From Amyelois transitella (taxonomy: Eukaryota; Arthropoda; Insecta; Lepidoptera; Pyralidae), in assembly GCF_032362555.1 (NCBI RefSeq), contig NC_083517.1, positions 1,260,001 through 1,324,000 of the forward strand: a stretch of 64,000 nt of DNA, read 5' to 3'. The stretch's first letter is position 1. Each line of letters begins with the position of its first letter. Shown here one piece after another: positions 39,747 to 51,300 of this stretch. The position numbers and the translations under genes are program-made. Under the pieces are notes generated by a model. It searched no databases and was not told the origin of the DNA. It saw nothing but the letters and a program-made list of their open reading frames with translations.

Positions 39747-40258
39747 GGTAGATTGTTGACGTTTTATGGTTAGTTCTTTTTTTGTTAAATGAACTATTGG
39801 CTTGGAAATATTGGATTATCACAAGAATCACCTAAATTGTACCTACAAACAAAACTACTCAGCAAGACAAGAAGTCCTTGTAAAACTTGACAATTGACAA
39901 AAAATGACGTTGATTGTGCCCAAGGAATATAAAGGGAAGAAGTTTATGATCCCTAGTCTGATTTAAAAAAGCATGTCGCCAAGTCTTGTCAATGTCAGTT
40001 GTATAAAAAGGTCTATTTGTTTTGTCATTCTTATGTCATTTTCCATTCCTTTTCTAAAAGTGAAGCGAAGCGAACGAGCGACGTGTATTTTCCATAAATT
40101 TAGATTAATATACTTAAGGATTACTTACCATCTTCCGTCTTAACATGTTTCTACTTACTGTACGTATTGGGGATTTCTTATTATAGTGATCTTAAAGTTA
40201 TTTCTCGTTAGTACGTAATTTTGTGGGCTTCTTTAAAGGTTAAGCGCTGTGAGGCACC
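39747..40258. promoter_or_regulatory. Shared promoter region of the RBM7-like and RBM42 genes
   Basis: The two start codons (39746 minus, 40259 plus) are head-to-head with 512 bp between them. The interval has no repeat I recognise, which is unusual in this window, and includes GAAGCGAAGCGAACGAGCGA at about 40063-40082. Confidence 0.5.
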
Positions 40259-43200
40259 ATGGAAGACTCCAGCAAATTTCAACAGATGCAAGATGAAATG
40301 TCCAGGTAACGAGAAAATTATATTACCTATATATACATTTATTTGTGTATAAAGTACTCTCATTGACCATGATGGATAATAATTAAAATGTAGTAAGTGT
40401 AATTTTTTCAAGACTGTTGGCTCTGTCTACCTGGAAGTGATATAGACATTATTTAATTGTTCTCAATGCATTACTCCAAAATACAAGATTTCACACAATT
40501 ACAGGTTCGAGGCGGAGATCTCCGGCGGCGAGATACCCGGCATGATGCGGCCCGTGATCGCTGCCGGGACATTCGGCGCGGTACAGCAACAACTTGAGCG
40601 GGCGCTGCCTCCGCCGCCGCCCCCGCCCGCCTTGCTGGCGGTGGACGGCATGTTCGGGGCTCGAATGATGTTCCCAAATGTACCGCCTCCGCCGCCGCCA
40701 CCGTCTATGATGGTGCCAGCTTCGGTATGAGTCTTGTTTTTACCCCCTACAATAAAAGTTGGTTCTCAGTTTGACCTGTATATATGCAATTATGTCACGT
40801 TTCATGGAACTTGTGAAACGAGAAATCGAGAACGGAAACAGAACGGATTTTGTGGTGTTTTTCAGTAGTGTTACTTATAATGTTGTAGAAATTTAACCGA
40901 CTTTAGAAAAGGAGGATATTGATTGGAGGTAGTTCTCTTGTTACAAAAGTTATTCTCATAATACATAGAGTGGTATGGGTTTAATAAAAGAAATGGGTCT
41001 ACCATAAACTACATATGTTCCTGTGGTATATAGGATTAATTGTTTTGTAGGAATTTAAAAGGAAACATCTTGCTTTATTCATGTTGGAAGAAGAAGGCAT
41101 GTTTAAAGCTCATGCAATGTTCTCAATGTACTGCTACCACCATCTATGATGTTACCTACTTCTATGACTATAACTTTGTTGCACCAAAAAATATGTACAT
41201 AGGGCGGACTTAATGCCGTTTTGGCATTCTCTACCAGTCTACCAGCTGACCAAACCAATAACTGTAAGTTGGTGGTGTGATAAAGACGGTATGACTATTT
41301 TGACTCATTAGAGAGTATGGTATGGTATTTGACAGAGAAATAACGACTAGTGTTCCTGTCAGTAGAGATGACTTAACATAATAACAGGATACAACACACT
41401 CTACACAACAAACATTGTGCTCATTTTGGTAAGGCTCTGTTTCAGCATTCCGCTCATATTGTGCTTGCTTTCGTAAGGCTTTGCTCTACATATACTAAGA
41501 CATAGGGTACCTTTCATTCTGGCAAAAACTTTGGTTTCTGTGAGATTTGCAAAAAATTATTATTTAGCACCACATACAACATGTGAAATATCAAGAAGAT
41601 TAGAATAGAATAATTTTATCATATAAATCTAATTATATGTACCACCGCTTTCGAAGCGCATGTTTAAACGAAGCGGCAGAACAAACTACACTGCAGCATT
41701 TGTATCACCGGACGTCTATTAGATAACGCGTGAAGAGGTAACAATCAAATTTACATTCGCATTTATTTATTAGTTTGTATAGGAAGGGAATGAGAATCGT
41801 TTGTATGACTACAATACTGTGTTACTTCATTCAAGTTTCAATAATTTCATAATGTGAACTTTATTTTTTTTTTATTGCAGGTACAGCGTCTCCGGCCGGA
41901 AGGTTACCCGGGGCCGGGCATGCCGTACATGCGGCCCGCCATGCCGGGCCCCCAGCTCATACCGCCACCGCCGCCTAAACCGCAACCGGTCATACTGTCC
42001 GCGGCGCCCAAATTATACAAACAACCTAAAGACGACGAGGAGAAGAAAGAGAAACGTGAGAAGAGAAAACGGGTAAGAAATTTTGAATTCAGATTTAAAT
42101 TGGTGTATTTTTTTTGTGTGCGCCGTGTGGTTCCTGGCACCAATAGAAAAAAGAATGGGACCATTCCATCTCTTTCCCATGGATGTCGTGATAGGCGACT
42201 AGGTAAGCATATCAACTTGGGATTCTTCTTTTAGGCGATGGGCTAGCAACTTGTGACTATTTGGCAAAATCACTTTATATGGCAAAACAACGTTTGCCGG
42301 GACAGCTAGTAGGTTATAAAAGCATTTCAATGATGCACATATTCAGTAGTGCTTAATATCAAACTACTAGGCTTGTTTTTTTTTTATTTTTAGTTTTTTT
42401 TTGTTATTACGCTGTCGAGATTTTGTGACTTACAATAACTTCTTGTACATTGAGTACCTAGGTACTTTTACAAATATTTTAGTCTTATGTATAACTTATA
42501 TTGTCGAATAATTTTAATACCTGTATTATTTAAAAATCGTATATATATTGGATTGTTTTTTTTTATAGGTGCTCACAGAGGAAAAGTATTGTGAATTTTC
42601 TGACAGGACTCTTTGACTTATTCAACGACATCGAAGACGATCGATGTAATAACGTGATTTATATTTCCCTCGACAGAAGAAGTCCCGCTCTCCCCCGCCG
42701 CCGCCGCCGCGCGCCGCGTCCCCCGCCGCCCCCGCGCCGGCCCCCGCCCCCGCGACCCCCGCGGCGCCCCCCGCGCCCGTCATCACGGAGACTGTCGTTC
42801 CCAAGGCCAAGAAGGAGAAGAAAAGCAGAAAGGTAAATATATTGCGCTTGTCTGCGATACCCCGGGTTCGAATCCCCCCGGCCAGGGCATGATGAGAAAC
42901 GAACTTTCTCTGATTGGCCTGCGTCTTGGATGTTTATCTATTTAAGTATTATATTATTAGAATTAGAGCCAGGAAGAAGTTGATAAAGTTAATTATTTAT
43001 TTTCCTTTTGCTTAACATACTAATAGTGCCGTGTGGTCTAGCACCTAAGACCCCACTCTATATCTTTACGATGGATGTCGTAAAAGGCGGCTAAGAGATA
43101 GGCTTTTAAACTCAGGATTCCTGCGTGAGGATTGAATGCGATGGGCTAGCAACCTGTATATAAATCACAATTATATCACTAAGCCAAACAGCTGAACGTG

Positions 43201-46042
43201 GCCTTTCAATATTTTTAAGACTATTGTCTCTGTCTACACCGCAAGAGCTATAGACGGGACTATATACATACATACATCATGTCTATATCTCTTGCGGGTA
43301 GACAGAGCCAATAGTCTTGAAAAGACTGAAGGGCCACATTCAGCTGTTTGGTTTAATGATAGAATTGAGATTCAAATAGTGACAAGTTGCTAGCCCAACG
43401 CCTAAAAAAGAATCCCAAGTTTGTAAGCCCTATCCCTTAGTCGCCTTTTACGACATCCATGGAAAACAGACGGAGTGGTCCTATTCTTTTTTGTATTGGT
43501 GCCGGGAACCACACTGCACTTTAAATTCATACGTTAACACAAATAGTGTCAGGTTGCTAGCCCATCGTCTAATACAAGTAAACTGGACTATATGTTTGTA
43601 TGTAACATTTAAAATGTGTTTGTGTATGGCCTCTGTGGCGCAGCGGTAGTACGCTTGTCTGTGTCACCGGAGGTTCCGGGTTCGTATCCCGGCCATGGCA
43701 TGATGAGAAAAGAACTTTCTCTGATTGGCCTGGGTCTTGGATGTTTATCTATATATATAAGTATTTATTAATAAAGTATCGTTGAGTTAGTATCTCGTAA
43801 CACAAGTCTCGAACTTACTTCGAGGCTAACTCGATCTGTGTAATTTGTCCCGTATATATCCTACTACTATTATAAAGGCGAAAGTTTGTATGGATGTTTG
43901 TTACTCTTTCACGCAAAAACTACTGAACCGATTACCATGAAATTTGGTATGTAGGTAGCTGAAGACCCAGAATAACACATAGGCTACTTTTTATCCCAGA
44001 GTTCCCGCGGGATTGATAGGGTTTCCATGCGGACGAAGTCGCGGGCGGCCTCTAGTTTATTTATATTTATTTATTAAATATTAAATTATTTATTATTATT
44101 TATTCTGGAGGTGGTCCGCACGGCCGGCGGGCAGGTGTGGGAGGACGTGTCTCTGCTGGAGTGGCCGGATGATGACTTCCGCATGTTCTGCGGGGACCTG
44201 GGCAATGACGTCACCGATGAACTGCTGGTACGTGTTCAAATTGTGCACTCGCTGAACTAATCTACTTGACCATACATACATATGGTCACGTCTATACCCC
44301 TTGCGGGTTAGACAGAGCCAACAGTCTTGAAAAGACTGATAGGCCACGTTCAGCTATTTGGCCTAACGATAGAATTGAGATTTAAATAGTGATAGGTTGC
44401 TAGCCCAACGCCTAAAAAAGAATTCAAATCTACTTGAAATATCATATACATATACATACATATATATGTATATGTATATATATATGTATATATATATATA
44501 TATATACAATTAATTATATATATATATAATTAAGGGACTGGAGAAGGTCATTGCGAAAAAGCTGTATACTTTGGTAGGTGGCGCTAAAAAAAATATACTA
44601 CTAGAAACCGCCCGCGACTTCATCCGCGTGGAAACCATATTATAACTTAACAATCAATACTGTAACTCCGGGTGAAAACAATGCGGTAACTCCGGGATAA
44701 AAAGTAGCCTATATGTTATTCTGGGTCTACACACCACCTACATACCAAATTTCATTCGCTCCATCCACATTCATAAGTCTCTTCATGCAAGCGCGTCAGT
44801 TTTGGGTACTCTTGACTGAAGATCTTTTGCTAGCAAATCTCAGATTTGGTCAACGCCTTCCCAACTCCAACAGTCCCATTCAGACTTCCTTTGTATAATT
44901 GCTTAGTCTGCCTGTTTTCATACATACATACATACAAATAATCAAGATCATATCCCTTGTGAGGTAGACAGAGCCAACAGTCTTAAAAAGACTGAAAGGT
45001 CACGTTCAGCTGTTTGGCTTAATGATAGAATTGAGATCCAAATAGTGACAGGTTGCTAAACCTGTCACTATTTGAATCTCAATTCTATATAGGGATTCTT
45101 TTTAGGCGAATCTTTTAGTCGCCTTTTACGACATCCATAGGAAATTGATGGAGTGGTCCTATTCATTATTTTTTAATGATGCCAAAAACCATACGGCACT
45201 TTTTTTATTCATCCTCAAATTATAATTGAATATTGTTTCAGACCCGTACATTCAGCAAGTACACATCGTTCCAACGAGCCAAAGTGATAAGAGACAAGCG
45301 GACTAACAAGAGCAAAGGTTTCGGATTCGTCAGTTTCAAAGACCCCGGGGACTTCATTAAGGCCATGAAGGAGATGGACGGTGAGTGTGGTGGAATTTTA
45401 ATAATAGCTTTCATTAATTAGTGGTAAACATAAATTCGATTTTTCTACATCAATCTGATGTAGAAAAATTTTTTCAAACGCCTTTCAAGCCTTAGTCAAT
45501 TCCAAGACTGTTGGCTCTGTCAACCTCGCAAGGGATATAGACGTAATTATGTGTCAGGTAATGAAAGTGTAGCGGGAGCGATGTTTCGGCTCGACCGCCA
45601 CCAAAGGGAAGATCTTCCGCCAGGCTAGGTGTTATGCCTGGGGAACCGCGGCTCCGACGATGTTATGTCGGAGGTTGTATATATAGCTCCAATCCGTGAA
45701 ATCTCTGAAATCGCGATTTGGGTTCTTCGCTGCTATTGGCTGAGCGCGTCGATTTCTTCGCGATGATTGACAGTTGTTGTGTGATTTGATGTTGTTGACG
45801 AGTGGCGTAGAGATGTCGCCACAAAAGCATTATTATTATAAAATGTGTGTGTTGCTATTACAAGATTCAACTTAACTTTTTTTAACAAAATGTCATAAAA
45901 TATTTCAGGTCGTTACGTCGGCAGCAGACCAATCAAATTGCGCAAGAGTTCGTGGAAGAACCGCTCATTGGACGTGGTGAGGAAGAAAGAGAAGGAGCGT
46001 GCGGCCCTGCTCTCTCTACTGATGTCGCACAACAAGAGCTGA
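40259..46042 (+). CDS. RBM42: RNA-binding protein 42 (seven exons, 334 aa)
   Basis: Exons 40259-40305, 40505-40724, 41881-42072, 42677-42832, 44111-44227, 45242-45380 and 45909-46042; the sum is 1005 nt with all phases consistent. The N-terminus has MEDSSKFQQMQDEMSRFEAE, then a proline-rich segment (ALPPPPPPPALLAVD, VPPPPPPPSMMVP). Exon 3 is Pro/Met-rich and ends lysine-rich (KKEKREKRKR). Exon 4 is a Pro/Ala low-complexity stretch ending KKEKKSRK. One C-terminal RRM covers exons 5-7: FRMFCGDLGNDVTDELL (RNP2), AKVIRDKRTNKSKGFGFVSF (RNP1) and YVGSRPIKLRKSSWKNRSLD. This layout, with an unstructured P-rich N-terminus and a single C-terminal RRM, is that of RBM42, a conserved nuclear and stress-granule RNA-binding protein reported to partner hnRNP K. 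It is shorter than the vertebrate protein, mostly in the linker. Confidence 0.9.
41187..41290 (-). mobile_element. LINE 3' UTR fragment
   Basis: GGGCGGACTTAATGCCGTTT and CAGCTGACCAAACCAATAAC, as at 28130-28265. In RBM42 intron 2. Confidence 0.6.
41606..41745 (-). mobile_element. Retroposon-like repeat with (TATTC)n tail, diverged
   Basis: CCACCGCTTTCGAAGCGCAT and CAGAACAAACTACACTGCAG; in RBM42 intron 2. Confidence 0.6.
42120..42262 (+). mobile_element. SINE 5' part
   Basis: GCGCCGTGTGGTTCCTGGCA to GGCTAGCAACTTGTGACTAT. It begins within 50 bp of the RBM42 exon 3 donor. Confidence 0.75.
42843..42965 (+). mobile_element. tRNA-headed SINE, 5'-truncated
   Basis: TGCGCTTGTCTGCGATACCC, box B GGTTCGAATCC, then GGCATGATGAGAAACGAACT and GCCTGCGTCTTGGATGTTTA, as in the full copy at 43628. 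It begins 11 bp after the RBM42 exon 4 donor. Confidence 0.75.
43026..43266 (+). mobile_element. SINE, tail-to-tail with the next copy
   Basis: GTGCCGTGTGGTCTAGCACC to GAGCTATAGACGGGACTATA. Confidence 0.75.
43267..43520 (-). mobile_element. SINE, near full length, tail-to-tail with the previous copy
   Basis: ACATACATCATGTCTATATC through TTGGTGCCGGGAACCACACT. Confidence 0.8.
43628..43858 (+). mobile_element. tRNA-headed SINE, full length
   Basis: The tRNA-like head has box A (TGGCGCAGCGGTAG) and box B (GGTTCGTATCC), then a body ATGATGAGAAAAGAACTTTC and GGTCTTGGATGTTTATC, and a 3' end CTCGATCTGTGTAATTTGTC. Reverse copy at 58418-58652, truncated copy at 42843. Confidence 0.85.
43859..44055 (+). 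mobile_element. Helitron-like element, family A
   Basis: TCCTACTACTATTATAAAGG to GCGGGCGGCCTCTAG. It begins exactly where the tRNA-headed SINE ends, and its end lies 55 bp before RBM42 exon 5. Confidence 0.7.
44271..44432 (-). mobile_element. SINE, 5'-truncated
   Basis: ACATACATATGGTCACGTCT to AGCCCAACGCCTAAAAAAGA; in RBM42 intron 5. Confidence 0.78.
44440..44535. repeat. TA/TG-rich microsatellite
   Basis: About 95 bp of ATATAC, ATATGTAT and TATATA runs. Confidence 0.8.
44604..44754 (-). mobile_element. Helitron-like fragment, family A
   Basis: CTAGAAACCGCCCGCGACTT to ACATACCAAATTTCAT; internal rearrangement, 5' end lost at the junction with an RTE fragment. Confidence 0.6.
44755..44940 (-). 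mobile_element. RTE LINE 3' fragment, diverged
   Basis: TCGCTCCATCCACATTCATA, CTTCATGCAAGCGCGTCAGT and CTCTTGACTGAAGATC match the 3' coding region of the RTE element. Confidence 0.65.
44941..45205 (-). mobile_element. SINE with internal rearrangement
   Basis: Reverse copy with an inserted forward piece (CCTGTCACTATTTGAATCTC) at about 45059-45085. Ends near ACCATACGGCAC, 35 bp before RBM42 exon 6. Confidence 0.7.
45541..45835 (+). repeat. Dispersed repeat, possibly a solo LTR
   Basis: GCCTGGGGAACCGCGGCTCC, then TTGACGAGTGGCGTAGAGAT and GTCGCCACAAAAGCA. A diverged relative lies at 55930-56155 (TGCCTGTTGAACTGAGGCTC ... ATCGCCACAAAA). The TGT start and CA end suggest an LTR, but no internal region or target duplication was found. 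Confidence 0.4.
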
Positions 46043-48021
46043 CAGCAGACTGTGTAAATATATATTTGATTTTAAAAAAAACAGATATCACTTTGATATC
46101 GATATTTTGTGAATTTAATATTTTGTAATTATTTTCAAATGTGAATTTGAAAAACTGTATTATTTTTTCAAAAAAAAAATTTAATAGAACCACTCATTCT
46201 CTTTCCCATGGATGTTGTAAAAGGCGAGTAAGGGATAGGCTTATAAACTTGGGATTTTTCTTTTAGGCGACAGGCTAGCAATCTGTCACTATTTGAATCT
46301 CAATTCTATCATCATGCCAAAAAGCTGAACGTGACTTATCAGGTTCTTCAAGACTGTTGGCTCTGTCTACCCCGTAAGGGATATAGACGTGACTATATGT
46401 ATGTATGTGTATTATTTTGATAACTGTAAGTATGCGTTCGAATACTGAATATTAATCTGGTACTGTAATTTTTATGATATCGATATTCTGTAATATCAGT
46501 GTTTCTCTTATATTGGTACCGTGTTAAATGAAAAGTCGGTATTAGTTTTGTAAATATTATAGTATTTAGTTATAAGTTTCAATGTAAGTTTCGCTTTTAG
46601 AAGAAAATGTTTCAAAATTGTATGTGATTTGTACCATTGATAATACTATATTGTAGACTAGGTATTGCCCGCGACTTCGTTCTTCGTAAAGTTCACTGAA
46701 AAAGCTGATCCCCCGTATTGCTCCTAAGAGGGGTGGGGGGAAGAATTTTTGTTTATTAGTTTTTTAATTGGATCAAGCCTAACTGATATCTGAGAGAACT
46801 GCATTCAAATCTAAGCAATAGGTTTCGCGTTTTGCGCGTACATACATACAGATAGAAATTATAAAAATCATAATTTTGGTTTGGTTCTGCTGGTTATATA
46901 AAGATCCCCCATAGCTTTCAAGTACAGATATCTGTCAGTTAATATTTTATTATATGTATGGATAGAATTTGTATTGTCATACCACCAACCAATAACAGCC
47001 GGGTATTTTGTAACTGTGTTTTGATTGGCCGATTATCGTTGGGAATTTTTTAAATTGATTAAATGAAACCAATGCTTTCAAAAAATATTTAATGAGATTT
47101 TCTGTACTTAATAATATACATTTGTGTCATTGCAAGAATGAGGATACAACAGGGACAATGTTTAAATTTTACCTCCCTCATTGTGCAGTGGTTAAAATGT
47201 CAGTGGGCGTATTGGAGGTCCAAGGTTCGTTTTTATTGATGATATTTGTTTGCGGTTGTGTGTGTTTTTTTTTCAATTATTTATTTTTGCGCATCTTCTC
47301 ATGAGATTTGAAGACATATTTAGCTATGAAATTGTCTTTATTTTTATATAGAAAAATGGACCCTGTTATATCCTCTTAAGACTTAATTTCTTTGGCTCCA
47401 ATTCTGTCTTCAGTCGATTTAGCTTTAATAAATAATTTAAAGAATAATTTATACCTATTTATCTATAGTGAGCTTACTCATGTATACAACCTATTACAAA
47501 AATGGTTTAAATTTGTCATCACCGTAGCCTTACATAGAAAATGCAATTATGATGTACCTTACAAGGAAACAATAATTTGTAGCAATGATGAAATGTCATT
47601 AAATAAAATTTATGAAAGATTTAATTTCTTTTTGTTAAAAATTCCTATCTAACATTAAAATGTGGTTAAAACCTTTAATATTTATTCAGTAAGTAGGTGG
47701 TAAAGAAGCCCGATTTGTATGCAATAGAAAACATTTACCTTCGAAAATCATTTCTAACGTCAGAAATTTACAAACCCCGTCCATACAACCTTGGAAAAAA
47801 TATGAAAAAAGGTAACACGTGTCCACTTTCAATTGACATCCTTTGGCATCAATTGATTGATTGAACAGCACAGAAACTTAGCCACCTTCAACAACTGGTA
47901 ACATTTTGCCTGCATTATGTATCTACGTAATTGTTTAATTCGTTACCTATAAAATTTACCTAAAATCATTATTTTTAAAGTTTATTGCTCAATGTTTAAA
48001 TAAATCTGACAAAGGCAAAGA
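46043..48021. other. Spacer between RBM42 and the lipase gene
   Basis: Contains the SINE at 46183-46410 and a short Helitron-like end at about 46663-46700 (GCCCGCGACTTCGTTC). Short open frames on both strands at 47090-47870 have no recognisable domain. Confidence 0.45.
46183..46410 (+). mobile_element. SINE, 5'-truncated
   Basis: GAACCACTCATTCTCTTTCC to CGTGACTATATGTATGTATG, directly 3' of RBM42. Confidence 0.78.
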
Positions 48022-48189
48022 TTACAGTTCAGACAGCTTATTACTAATGTCGGGCACATAATAAGGTAAAACATTACATTGATCATCATGCAGAGCGATG
48101 TTCTCGCACTTATTACGTCTGCGCGCGCGCAGCCTCATTACCAATTCGGCCGCCTGCGCACCGCTGGCAACGGTCGCCCTCGCCCTCCG
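48022..48189 (-). pseudogene. Decayed copy of the lipase terminal exon
   Basis: Open for 56 sense codons after a CTTAG acceptor-like site, with MRLRARRRNK and IALHDDQ, clearly related to VRLRARRVN and ALHDD at the end of the lipase. The CpG-rich core GCTGCGCGCGCGCAG is shared. The part matching CLDEQYAAAASAPP is shortened, and the tail is longer (to TAA at 48022). With the lipase exon 6 phase, the acceptor drawn here would be out of frame, so it is either a dead duplicate or an exon from a lost paralogue. Confidence 0.55.
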
Positions 48190-48309
48190 CTAAGAAATAT
48201 TCTTTAGCAAGATAATTTAAATCTTATGTTGGCCATACAAAACTGAATAAAGCAAAAGTTTAATTGGGTTCAGAGAATGACTAAATCTATTGGGCCCACA
48301 ATTGTGAGT

Positions 48310-51300
48310 TTAATCATCATGTAGGGCGTTGTCGTCGGGCGCGTTGACCCTGCGCGCGCGCAGCCGCACGAGCGGGCGCGGCCGCTTGCGCACGGGCGGC
48401 GCGCTGGCGGCGGCCGCGTACTGCTCGTCCAGGCAGCAGCGGCGGTCGCCCTCCGCCGCGTTAGATGTGTCCGGGCAGAATGGAGGCGTGTAGTCTTCCA
48501 CGCAGTATGCGCCTGATGCTCTGTCAGAAAGTAATTTATACTAGTTGAGGGCAAGGTTTACTCGTGTTGTTGTTGACGGCTACTTTAAAGTTTCATTATT
48601 AAATTAATATTTACATACATACATACATACATAAAATCACGCCTCTTTCCCGGAGGGGTAGGCAGAGACTACCTCTTTCCACTTGCCACGATCTCTGCAT
48701 ACTTCTTTCGCTTCGTCCACATTCATAACTCTCTTCATACAAGCTCGGCGGTTTCGGGTACTTTTGACCTGACCCTTTACCAGGACGTCCTTAATTTGAT
48801 CAAGATACGTTCGTCTAGGTCTTCCCACTCCGACCTTTCCCTCCACACTCTCCTTGTATATCTGCTTAGTCAACCTGCTTTCATTCATCCTCTCCACATG
48901 ACCGAACCATCTTAACATACCCTTTTCTATTCCTGTAACTACATCTTCTTTCACATCACAACATTCCCTTATCACGCTGTTCCTTATCCTGTCACTCAAT
49001 TTCACACCCATCATACTCCTTAACGCTCTCATTTCCACTGCATTTATTCTGCTTTCATGCTTCTTTTGCCATACCCAACTTTCACTCCCATACATTAATG
49101 TCGGGACCAACACGCCCCTGTGCACAGCCAGTCGAGCCTTTTTGGATAGTTTCTGACTGCTCATAAAGGCATGCAAAGCTCCATTCACCATGTTCCCCGC
49201 GTTCACTCTCCTTTCAATATCACTATCATACTTGCCATCTGATGTAAACTTTGATCCTAGATATACAAACTCTTTCACTTGCTCCACTTTTTCTCCTCCA
49301 ATCAAAATATTACATGCTGTCATTTCTTTCTCCATTTCAAAAACCAGTGTTTTAGTTTTACTTACGTTCACTTTCATTCCTTTCTCTTTTAAAGCTTCAT
49401 GCATACAGTTTACCATCTCCTGTAACTCCTCCGCTGATGACGCCAGTATAACCTGATCGTCGGCATAGAGCAGACATTTGACGAGTAACTCATTCATCCT
49501 TAATCCACTTTTAGACTCTTTCAAATCTGTCAAACAGCTATCCATAAATAGGTTGAACAGCCACGGTGACGCAACACATCCTTGCCTAATGCCTTTCTCA
49601 ATCTTAAACCACTCAGTGTGCGCTCCGTTTATCCTGACACAAGCACTCGAATCCTCATATAAGGATTTCAGTGCTCGTATTAAGAGACTGCTCACCCCAT
49701 GCATAGAAAGTGCTGACCACAATTCATTCCTCTCAACTCTGTCATAGGCCTTTTCCAGATCTACGAATGTGCAATAGACTTTTTGACTCTTGGCCAAAAA
49801 CTTTTCGGCTATGCACCGCAAGGAAAAGACCTGATCAGTACATCCCATTCCCTCTCGAAATCCCGCTTGAGCATCCCATATTTTGTCATCAGTTTCATTC
49901 CTGACTCTATTAATCAATACCTTAGCATACAATTTGCCGACGACGCTAAGCAGGCTTATACCACGATAATTTTTGCAGTCCAGCTGTGACCCTTTTCCTT
50001 TGTAAAGTGGCACGATAACAGCCTTACACCAATCTTTTGGTACTCGGCCGCTTCTCCAACACAAATTGAAAAGGCAGTACAACTGACTAGCTACTACGCC
50101 TTTTCCTGCTTTAAGCATCTCGACCGACACTCTATCACACCCAGCAGCCTTTCCCGCTTTCATACTCTTAAGTGCTTCCACAATTTCGAACATTTCAATT
50201 TCGCCTTCCATCTCATTCTCATTAATATTTCCCCTTCTTAATTTTCTTTCGGTTGTCAAAATTCGTCTCGGCTGTATTTTGGAGCTCTAATAATTCAAAA
50301 TTTTTATTCATTATTATATTGGGCCACTTCATATCACTTAAAAATTGTAACATATCTTATGGTTTCACTTACATTCTATTAGCACCTTGTGTTTTTAAGA
50401 TCTGTTACAATGGGAGTGACGTGTCTTAAAGACAAAAGTCCCATATTAAAATAAAGAAATTTAAAACAAGTGCGACTCACGTCATGGGCGCGGGCTGGCC
50501 GAGCGGCACGGGCAGCACGGCGGCGCGCGCGGGCGGCACTCGCACGGAGCAGCGCCGCCCGCACGGCGTGGCCGCCCGCGCGCGGAACAGGCTCTCCGCC
50601 TGGTAGCAAATGGACCAGATGTGGCTGCAGAGCGCCTCGTCTGCAGGAATAACACGTCCGAATAGTATCTATTGCGGTAACAGGAGTACAGTACTACCAC
50701 TTAATAAGTTACACCTATGTAACCTGCGCAGAAATCAATTTTTGTCATTGCGCGAAAATATCTCATCATAGTGCGCCATTTATTGGCTAATTGCGTACGC
50801 GCCATGTCTGGAGTTCGCAGGAGCGCCACGCCGTCGCGGCGTCGCGGTAGACGGTAATGAGCGAGATACACGACTCCTGTTGTTTTTGGAATTAAAATCC
50901 TATGTAGTAGCAATAAGTTCGTTATTTCACTAATGTTTTCATTCGGCCAGATTCGGCGGTCGGTTGTACTATTCTGCGCCGTCGAACAATGCCTATGTAA
51001 CTTATAAAAGTGGTAGACCTGTACCTTCGTGATGTACCAGTAAATAATCTTTGCACATAGAACACGTAGTATATTACCTACTCAGCGAGGTTAACCCATT
51101 TCTCACAACTTATATACCTAAGCTGTTGATTAATCTTAAGCATCATACTCGTAAACGGACTGTTGTTCACCCTTGCCTCAATTTTGTATGTGATCCTCTT
51201 ATTGTCAGGTTGGCTGGAAGAGATCCCAATTAGGGATAAGCCCGCCTTTGTACTGTACTGTTTTATCTATTTATATTTCAGAGTGAATCGCTTCATTGAG

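Noticed and set aside
43628..43700. A functional tRNA gene
   Set aside because: Box A and box B are present, but the sequence continues into a body shared with two other copies (42843 and 58418), so it is the head of a SINE.
45541..45835. Confident solo LTR call
   Set aside because: No target duplication and no paired copy could be found, so it is listed only as a dispersed repeat.
47092..47871. Small open frames on both strands downstream of RBM42
   Set aside because: AT-rich, no domain, no splice context and no similarity that I recognise.
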